Of a DNA stretch of 47,809 bases, positions 42,193-47,809 are shown in pieces. Under the pieces are notes generated by a model. That model made no database searches. It saw only the letters and a program-made list of their open reading frames with translations, and had not been told where the DNA came from. The translations under genes were made by a program, and so were the position numbers. The stretch lies in NCBI RefSeq assembly GCF_947495825.1, contig NZ_CANMAH010000015.1, positions 1-47,809 of the forward strand. Reading direction: 5' to 3'. Source of the DNA: an uncultured Psychrobacter sp. (GTDB lineage: Bacteria; Pseudomonadota; Gammaproteobacteria; Pseudomonadales; Moraxellaceae). Within the stretch, counting starts at the first letter, position 1. The number at the start of each line of letters is the position of its first letter.

Positions 42193-42390
42193 TATCGACA
42201 CATCTGTAAACACTTATCAAACCGTTGCTAAAAAGCCTAGAAACCACTCTTATATACGTTTTACGCTCTGTCCGATACGATGGTAGCTAAAGCTATTCTA
42301 AAACGCTTAAAACAGCCGATAACCGTCTCCTAACCTTTCGCTAATTAGTAGACGATCCAGCTGTACCTTCAATTAGGCGATTTCTAGCAG

Positions 42391-42732
42391 CTACTGTGCT
42401 GATGAGTAAGCATCAAGCAATGAACCGTGGTCACTGTCCTGACTGCTTTTAGGTGGTGTAAAGCTGCTTGGTGTTTCCTTAGCCTCACTTTGCATCTTAT
42501 GAGCGATTGATTTTAAAAACTCACGGTGCTTTTTTAAACGAACGTACCTTTCATTATCATGGGCGTCTAAAAATATAGCTTGTAGTTCATGATTGTCATC
42601 ATCGTCTAATGCGTTGGCTAACCATTCCCCCAACACCTGATGTGCCTCAAGTCTGTCCTGATTGATTTCTTTTTTAATAGCCTGTAACTGCTTTATCTTA
42701 TCTGCGAATAGATCATCTGATATTACTGACAT
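42391..42732 (-). CDS. Hypothetical protein divergent from the relaxase
   Basis: A 113-residue, charged, helical protein (KQLQAIKKEINQDRLEAHQ, then RYVRLKKHREFLKSIAHKMQ) with a Ser/Pro-rich tail. It has AAGGATG before its start. Small helical proteins encoded opposite MOBQ relaxases are often relaxosome accessories, so that is a possible role, but I recognise no family. Confidence 0.55.
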   Translation of the reverse strand: MSVISDDLFADKIKQLQAIKKEINQDRLEAHQVLGEWLANALDDDDNHELQAIFLDAHDNERYVRLKKHREFLKSIAHKMQSEAKETPSSFTPPKSSQDSDHGSLLDAYSSAQ

Positions 42733-42889
42733 TATCTCATCCTTTTCTAGTCAACTATGATAGAGTTGATCCTAGCAGTGTACACATAGGGATGCAAGGT
42801 AGTAAAATACACAAGACCACATTGTTTCGTGGGCGCAGTAGTATTTTAACCCTCTGTTAAGAGCGAACTTAGGAGTTTGTATAAAAAAG

Positions 42890-42960
42890 ACCCACAAGGG
42901 GTACTGTTTTTTTTACATAAACTCCGTCGTTCGGCAGGGGGCGAACCCCCTACAACCCCC
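42890..42960. other. Candidate origin of transfer
   Basis: Just upstream of the relaxase. It has a T8 run, CTCCGTCGTTCGGC and an inverted repeat AGGGGG-CGAA-CCCCCT (about 42936-42951) followed by ACAACCCCC. G/C-rich inverted repeats beside a relaxase gene are typical oriT places. The nick site is not identified. Confidence 0.45.
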
Positions 42961-42994
42961 AAAAAATCATCTCTCAATATTGGGTTTTTTTGCT

Positions 42995-45646
42995 ATGAAT
43001 AATAAAGGGTTTCATCTGTCGGTTAGCGCCGTTAGTAAGGCGAAAAATCATAGCGTGGTGGCAAAGTCGGCTTATAATTCTGGCTCAAAACTGGTTGATG
43101 AGCAGTCAGGAGTCGTCCACGATTACACCAGTAAAGCTAAAGACAAAATCTTAAATTTAGTGGACAGTGATGGTACTAAATACACGCAAGTTATTGAGAA
43201 AAATGTGATGCATACGGCGTTGATAACGCCAACTCTTGCTGGGGATTTGGCGGTAACGCGTGAGGGGTTTTGGAATGATATCGAACGTATTGAGACTCGT
43301 AAAAACGCGCAATTGGGTACTGAGATTGACATGATGTTTCCTGAGGGGATCACGGCTGATCAGCGCATGGTGCTGGTCGAGCGCTACGCTCAAACCTTAT
43401 CTGATCGCTATAATGTGCTTGTCGATGTGGCCATCCATCGACCCCACAGTCATGAGAAACATGTGGGGAAAGGTGAAGTGGTTGAGCTGACCAGTAGTAA
43501 CTTTCATGCCCATATTTTACTCTCAAGCCGTGAAGTATTAGCGGATGCGGATAAAGGTTATGTCTTATCGAAGCGTAAGAATTGGACACAGTGGTCAACC
43601 GGTGAGCGGCTATCCAAAGGACTAAATGGGCGCGGTGATGAGCTTAAATATCAACGCACCCTTTGGGCGGATATGGCTAACGAGCTATTGCCTGAGAATA
43701 AAGCGATCAATGAGAAATCGTACCGTGAGCAGGGCATTAATCGTTTACCAAAAATGAAACTGGGCAAGTCATTGTATAAGGATGTCTTAAAAGGTAAGCG
43801 CTCAGTGATTCATGAATACAACGAGACAATTGATGAGATCAATGCCTACATCGAAAAAAATGGTCTGGTAATTGAGTACGACGACAAGGGACGTATTGAC
43901 CTAGAAAGCAATGAACAAGAGGTTAACGGCGTCACAATACATTATAAAAAGCGTAAACCCTTTGCGCGAATTGAGCTCAGTAATATCCGATTTGTAGATC
44001 CTGCCGTTGAACTTGAACCCGCTATCCCTAAAAGTAACAGTCAGACGCATAGTGATGCGGCCAATGATCACGCACTTGATGAGCTTTTAGCAATCTCAGC
44101 CGACTTTGTGAGTCAAAAAAAGATGGTACGCAGCGCCTTATTTTCAACCATTGATGCGCTGCATGAAGAGTTAGCGCACCAGTCTAAACAGATTATTACT
44201 ATTGATAAAAACATTAAGAGTACCCAGCGGTTCACCGAGGAGGTGGGACAGGATTACAGCACGTCCCGCCAAAAAATGATTGAGCTTGCCAGGCAGATAA
44301 GCACAAAAGAGCAAAGTGAGGCACTAAAGACGGCTTTAGTGTTGGTTGAGGAGTTTAGACAAGATGATACCCTACAAACAGGCCGCGCCGTTACAAGTCT
44401 TGAGAAGCAACTGTCACAGATTGATAAAATAGTGCTGAATAATAAAGCGATGCTAGAAAAGCTGATCCCGCTTAATAATGAAGTCATTGCTGACTACAAA
44501 GGGTTGAAGGCCACGCTAAAACCCTTTGCCGCAAAGCTGAATAAACTGGCGACTGGCTTTAAAGCTCTTGATGAGATTGATATTGAAAAATCCGACTTAT
44601 CCTTACAGTGGGATCAAGCGTTTGCGGATCTACAAGAGATAGATATCACCAATAACATGGATACTTATCATAAGTTTGCTGCATTTGCAGATCTGGACGT
44701 TGAGCGCTTTAAGTACCTTGAAAAAGAACGTGAGGCGCTCAGTACGTTAAAAGCGGTAGAGATAGACGCGGATGCTGACACTCGTTTGACGGCATTGGCC
44801 GCTGATGTTAAAGCGTTTAAGACCACCAATAATGAAGACATCAAACAGTTAAAGCAGCAAATTAATACCAGTAAAAAGACTTATCAGCGCTTATCACCGT
44901 TTTATGAGCAGCGTATCGCCTTACTGGATCAAAGTGAGGCGGTGATCGTGCAAGATGATGATTTATACGATGAAATCATAAGTACCAAGACTACTCAATT
45001 GAATGCAGATCGGCTTGAGGACTGGCGCAGCCGTACTATGGCGCTGCAATATCAGCTCAACAAAGCGCATGAGCAAGCAAAGCTTAAGAAAGAGGCTGAG
45101 CGCGCACGAGAGGAGGCTTTGATCAGGCGGCGAGAAACCTTAAAACAGAGGCGGCAGCAGGCATCTCTTAAGCGTCAGCGAATCAATGAGACCAAAGCAT
45201 ATCGAGATCGATTTGACAATTTAGTGGTACGGGTGCGTAACCGCGTTAATACCCTTGATTTTAAGGCCGTTGATGCACCGATCGAAGTGATCAACGCGGC
45301 TGAGGCGGTTGCCGCACAAGCATTTATATTCACTACTCTAAAACACACTGACAGCTTTACGACACTACAAAAAAGTTTACGAGACACCGATGCTAAAAAA
45401 ATTGCAACGCAGGTGCAGAAGGCAGCAACGACGCTATGGCAACAGCTTGAGCGCTTGCCTGACAATCAAGATAAGGTCGAGGTGTTAACGAAAATCAATG
45501 AGCGCTTTGAGCACGTTCCTGCTATCACCATAGATGGGGCAACGCTCACACAAACTGTGACAGATCACCTGCAAAAAACGAAGAACGCCATCCAAGCGCA
45601 TGAACAAGCACAAACACGCCGCTACCCATCACCACGTCCATTTTAG
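42995..45646 (+). CDS. mobL: MobA/MobL-type (MOBQ) relaxase
   Basis: An 883-residue relaxase when started at ATG 42995, where the family N-terminus MNNKGFHLSVSAVSKAKNHS begins; a TTG at 42980 is in frame. Relaxase features: an early SAYNSG segment with catalytic-type Tyr, AIHRPHSHEKH and the metal-binding NFHAHILLSSR. The C-terminal half is a long helical, charged region (about 360-880) with coiled coils and an Arg-rich stretch, and no clear primase domain. It would nick oriT and pilot the strand. No mating-pair genes are present, so the plasmid is mobilisable rather than self-transmissible. Confidence 0.92.
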   Translation: MNNKGFHLSVSAVSKAKNHSVVAKSAYNSGSKLVDEQSGVVHDYTSKAKDKILNLVDSDGTKYTQVIEKNVMHTALITPTLAGDLAVTREGFWNDIERIETRKNAQLGTEIDMMFPEGITADQRMVLVERYAQTLSDRYNVLVDVAIHRPHSHEKHVGKGEVVELTSSNFHAHILLSSREVLADADKGYVLSKRKNWTQWSTGERLSKGLNGRGDELKYQRTLWADMANELLPENKAINEKSYREQGINRLPKMKLGKSLYKDVLKGKRSVIHEYNETIDEINAYIEKNGLVIEYDDKGRIDLESNEQEVNGVTIHYKKRKPFARIELSNIRFVDPAVELEPAIPKSNSQTHSDAANDHALDELLAISADFVSQKKMVRSALFSTIDALHEELAHQSKQIITIDKNIKSTQRFTEEVGQDYSTSRQKMIELARQISTKEQSEALKTALVLVEEFRQDDTLQTGRAVTSLEKQLSQIDKIVLNNKAMLEKLIPLNNEVIADYKGLKATLKPFAAKLNKLATGFKALDEIDIEKSDLSLQWDQAFADLQEIDITNNMDTYHKFAAFADLDVERFKYLEKEREALSTLKAVEIDADADTRLTALAADVKAFKTTNNEDIKQLKQQINTSKKTYQRLSPFYEQRIALLDQSEAVIVQDDDLYDEIISTKTTQLNADRLEDWRSRTMALQYQLNKAHEQAKLKKEAERAREEALIRRRETLKQRRQQASLKRQRINETKAYRDRFDNLVVRVRNRVNTLDFKAVDAPIEVINAAEAVAAQAFIFTTLKHTDSFTTLQKSLRDTDAKKIATQVQKAATTLWQQLERLPDNQDKVEVLTKINERFEHVPAITIDGATLTQTVTDHLQKTKNAIQAHEQAQTRRYPSPRPF

Positions 45647-45671
45647 GCGGCATTATGATAATGAGCATCCC

Positions 45672-46628
45672 ATGAATAAAGACAATAGCAATGAGCAGGA
45701 CATTCACGACGAGCTTATTAATCTCGTGACCAGACTCAAACCTGTGATCGAAGCTCTGCGAGCACTGATTGGACAAGCTGACGATGTAGTGGCAACGCGC
45801 CTTGATCACTCTCTTAGCCGTATCGATACCAAGATAGATGAGATGACTTCAGTTACTCAAAAGCTGGATGGTAGCGCAAGCAGTGCCTCGAAGGCATTGA
45901 GTCAGTATCAAGAACTTGTATTAAAGCAGCTTCAAGCGGCAGTGACCACCTTTACTGACACTGAAATGCCGCGTCGTTATGATGACAAAATAGCGGGCAT
46001 CATCACCGATATGAAACAGCAGATTGATACGGCTGTAGAGTCGGTCGTCACTGCTAAAAACGATAGCATAGAGGTACAAATCAGTACCATGCAAGGAGTT
46101 GCTGATAAACTTAGCGCAAGCGCGGACAATCTAGCCCTATTCACCAATCAGTACCAAGCTGGTCATAAGCAGATTATTGAAGATATTGAGACCTTTGAGA
46201 CCACCACCAAAACGCGGATTGAGCAGGTCGAGGCTAGAGCTAGTAAAGACTTGGACAAAATTCATAAGTCCATTGAGACTATGAGTATTAAAAGGATTGC
46301 AGCCGCTGTCGCAGCGGGTACGATGGCTGTGATAATAAGTTTGGTGGCTCTGGTATTTTGGTATGTGCCAAGCTTTGATGAGATTGCAGAGATGAAATAC
46401 CAGCAAGCAGAGCTACAGCGCGGCATCGATGAGCTTGAAACGGGTTGGAAACAGGCCTTTAATAATGCTCAAAGTGCGCAGTTTATTTTGGCTTGTGATG
46501 TTAATAAAGAGCAGCCTGATGCAATCAGCTGGTGCGTTAGAGCAGACAGTAAGAGTGTTTTGAGAGATGAGAGAGGCTTTGTTTATTATAAAATAGCTGG
46601 GGTGCCGCGTGCAAAGCCGACTGAGTAA
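45672..46628 (+). CDS. Coiled-coil membrane protein, probable mobilisation accessory
   Basis: A 318-residue protein when started at ATG 45672 (MNKDNSNEQDIHDEL); an ATG at 45600, overlapping the relaxase end, is possible. Residues about 30-215 are helical and coiled-coil-like, followed by one membrane segment (AAAVAAGTMAVIISLVALVFWYV, near 222-244) and a C-terminal domain with two Cys (LACDVNK, SWCVRAD). Position directly after a MOBQ relaxase suggests a MobB-like link between relaxosome and coupling protein. That role is inferred. Confidence 0.65.
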   Translation: MNKDNSNEQDIHDELINLVTRLKPVIEALRALIGQADDVVATRLDHSLSRIDTKIDEMTSVTQKLDGSASSASKALSQYQELVLKQLQAAVTTFTDTEMPRRYDDKIAGIITDMKQQIDTAVESVVTAKNDSIEVQISTMQGVADKLSASADNLALFTNQYQAGHKQIIEDIETFETTTKTRIEQVEARASKDLDKIHKSIETMSIKRIAAAVAAGTMAVIISLVALVFWYVPSFDEIAEMKYQQAELQRGIDELETGWKQAFNNAQSAQFILACDVNKEQPDAISWCVRADSKSVLRDERGFVYYKIAGVPRAKPTE

Positions 46629-46731
46629 AGACGTATGGTAATAGCGAGCTATATTGCCCAAAAGTGCGTCTTCTGAAACATATAAGACTGAAAAAAGGCT
46701 TGTTTGATTGTCGTTATCTTTGTCTATATTA

Positions 46732-46765
46732 AAAAGCCAGATAATGACACTTTATCTGGCTTTAA
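46732..46765. terminator. Terminator after the mobilisation genes
   Basis: AAAGCCAGATAA pairs with TTATCTGGCTTT across ATGACACT-like loop bases. It can act for the mobilisation transcript and for the opposite gene at 46817. Confidence 0.75.
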
Positions 46766-46816
46766 GGGTTATTGTTTCTTGTTAAACAAGAAGTCTGTAA
46801 ATATAAGCTAAAGTGA

Positions 46817-47092
46817 CTAGGCTGCTTGGTCAGTATGAGCTGTGACCAACTCTATAAAAGCAGTTTCAAGGGTACTTAACGCATAATCATCAATCATAAG
46901 ACCGTCATCTATCTGTCGTTGCACCCAGACATAAATCGCTTCATCATTATAAAGAATAGCGTCAACACCAAGTAATGATGCCAGTTGTACGCCTTGCTGT
47001 ACTTGTAAGCTGAATAACAGCTGAGAGGCTAAAGCTTTAGTCTGTTCACTAAACCAAGCGCAGCTGTTGAGCCGAGATAGATTGTTATTCAT
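46817..47092 (-). CDS. Hypothetical protein
   Basis: A 91-residue, mostly helical protein (MNNNLSRLNSCAWFSEQTKA...). It has AGGAG 8 bases before ATG 47092. The family is not recognised. Its upstream region holds AGGT/ACCT dyads, so it may be controlled by the XRE regulator encoded next to it. Confidence 0.6.
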   Translation of the reverse strand: MNNNLSRLNSCAWFSEQTKALASQLLFSLQVQQGVQLASLLGVDAILYNDEAIYVWVQRQIDDGLMIDDYALSTLETAFIELVTAHTDQAA

Positions 47093-47146
47093 TGGTATTC
47101 TCCTGTAGATTATTGTGTATAAATAATGGATAAAATGACTTACTAC

Positions 47147-47222
47147 AGGTCAAATTATACCTATATTTTAATCTATTGCAAGAGAAAATGACCTTCTATA
47201 GGTCTTTTTATACTTTTAAAGG
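47147..47222. promoter_or_regulatory. AGGT/ACCT dyads upstream of the hypothetical gene
   Basis: AGGT-N8-ACCT at 47147-47162 and the perfect GACCT-TCTAT-AGGTC at 47190-47204, with a weaker third ACTTTTAAAGGT at 47212-47223. Spaced dyads like these suit a Cro/C1-type repressor. Confidence 0.5.
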
Positions 47223-47248
47223 TGATAATGTCTTATGAGCGAAGGTGT

Positions 47249-47473
47249 TCACTCAGGTGATTCACTGCTGTCCTCATTTATGATTTCATATAAATCACCA
47301 ACATTGATTCTAAGATACGTGCATAAAGACTCGATGATATCTAGATCAACTCGGGTGGCTTCTTCATGATACATGCGAGTAATGGTGCCACGATTGATAC
47401 CAGTATCTCTTGCGACATCGGCAATTTTAAGGCGTCTTTCGCCCATGATGGTCGATAAGTGACACTTCACCAT
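47249..47473 (-). CDS. XRE-family (Cro/C1-type) transcriptional regulator
   Basis: A 74-residue helix-turn-helix protein: IADVARDTGINRGTITRMY (about 18-36) is the DNA-binding part, followed by VDLDIIESLCTYLRINVGDLYEI, the typical second half. GAGGAAA upstream supports ATG 47473. It lies 150 bases upstream of a hypothetical gene with operator-like dyads, and 250 bases from the partition array. The target is inferred. Confidence 0.85.
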   Translation of the reverse strand: MVKCHLSTIMGERRLKIADVARDTGINRGTITRMYHEEATRVDLDIIESLCTYLRINVGDLYEIINEDSSESPE

Positions 47474-47725
47474 AGTGGTTTCCTCATTAACGATTAGTAG
47501 TTTTTGATTGGTGAACGGATTATAACGAATATGAGCGGCTAAAGTATTCCTTTTAGTAGCTCAAATTGGTATCCAATAGCGCAATTTGCCTAGTAATAGG
47601 CAGTTTATTATGCTGTCTTTGATACAGGACGTCTATCATGATGGATATACGCTAGTTAGAAAAGGCGATGCTATTTTTACTATGAAGTATTGCTATTAAT
47701 AGTGATGTGACGTACATTTTTAGTT

Positions 47726-47809
47726 ATACTTATATACTTATATACTTATATACTTATATACTTATATACTTATATACTTATATACTTATATACTTATATA
47801 CTTATATAC
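47726..47809. repeat. ATACTTAT octamer array (right end), identical to the left end
   Basis: Ten copies of ATACTTAT plus ATAC. These 84 bases equal bases 1-84 exactly. This indicates a circular molecule cut inside the array with overlapping ends, or a longer array collapsed by assembly. Joined bluntly, the two ends would break the 8-base phase by 4 bases. Confidence 0.85.

Noticed and set aside
43123..43598. Minus-strand frames inside the relaxase gene
   Set aside because: Three overlapping shadows in a strongly coding plus-strand gene.
45600..45671. Upstream ATG at 45600 as the start of the coiled-coil mobilisation protein
   Set aside because: It overlaps the relaxase end, has no ribosome-binding site and adds a His-rich stretch read out of frame from relaxase codons; ATG 45672 is preferred but not proved.

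Overview
The window reads as one complete, or nearly complete, circular metal-resistance plasmid of a Moraxellaceae bacterium. Psychrobacter is my best guess, from overall codon and base composition and recalled similarity of the proteins; it was not checked against any database. Plasmid evidence is direct. There is a Rep_3-type initiator with 21-bp iterons, a ParA/ribbon-helix-helix partition pair beside an 8-bp tandem array, KfrA, toxin-antitoxin remnants and a MOBQ-type relaxase. The first 84 and last 84 bases are identical (10.5 copies of ATACTTAT), as expected if a circular contig was cut in this array with its overlap left in.

Layout. 1-964: partition array and parA/RHH pair. 1271-1700: decayed IS3-family element. 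1761-2687: CDF metal exporter. 2874-5332: lnt (apolipoprotein N-acyltransferase) divergent from a DUF411 lipoprotein. 5410-9778: secreted CHAP-like protein, MerR regulator and a Zn/Cd/Pb P-type ATPase. 9900-15911: ccmF-ccmG-ccmH-ccmI (haem ligation half of cytochrome c maturation), lspA and a DUF3817 membrane protein. 16228-19151: serine recombinase and Fic protein between ~60-bp direct repeats. 19185-20282: a second 8-bp array and an IS982-family element whose transposase has an early amber codon. 20356-21645: orphan ATP-grasp-like protein. 21736-23328: tatABC. 23409-32270: copper cluster on the minus strand (P1B ATPase, 39-aa membrane peptide, DUF305 protein, CopB, multicopper oxidase CopA, second DUF411 lipoprotein, cytochrome c, two small periplasmic proteins). 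32569-34777: copRS. 34961-35845: lgt. 35940-37764: a second, decayed copy of the CHAP-merR-ATPase unit. 37765-38750: no recognised gene. 38751-42732: kfrA, brnA, frameshifted brnT, a RelB/DinJ-type antitoxin, rep, iterons and small hypotheticals. 42890-46628: oriT candidate, relaxase and a membrane/coiled-coil mobilisation protein. 46817-47473: hypothetical gene and XRE regulator.

The main observation is that this plasmid carries three envelope-maturation systems next to metal-resistance genes whose products should need them: Lgt, LspA and Lnt (two DUF411 lipoproteins), TatABC (a multicopper oxidase with a twin-arginine signal) and CcmFGHI (a CxxCH cytochrome c). I infer a mobile kit in which metal-handling cargo travels with its own export and maturation enzymes. 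Each family is known; the combination is what deserves checking.

The second theme is duplication and decay. The CHAP-merR-ATPase unit occurs twice; in the second copy merR and the ATPase are reduced to fragments joined at one deletion point. A long hairpin upstream of both CHAP genes has kept its pairing through compensating substitutions.
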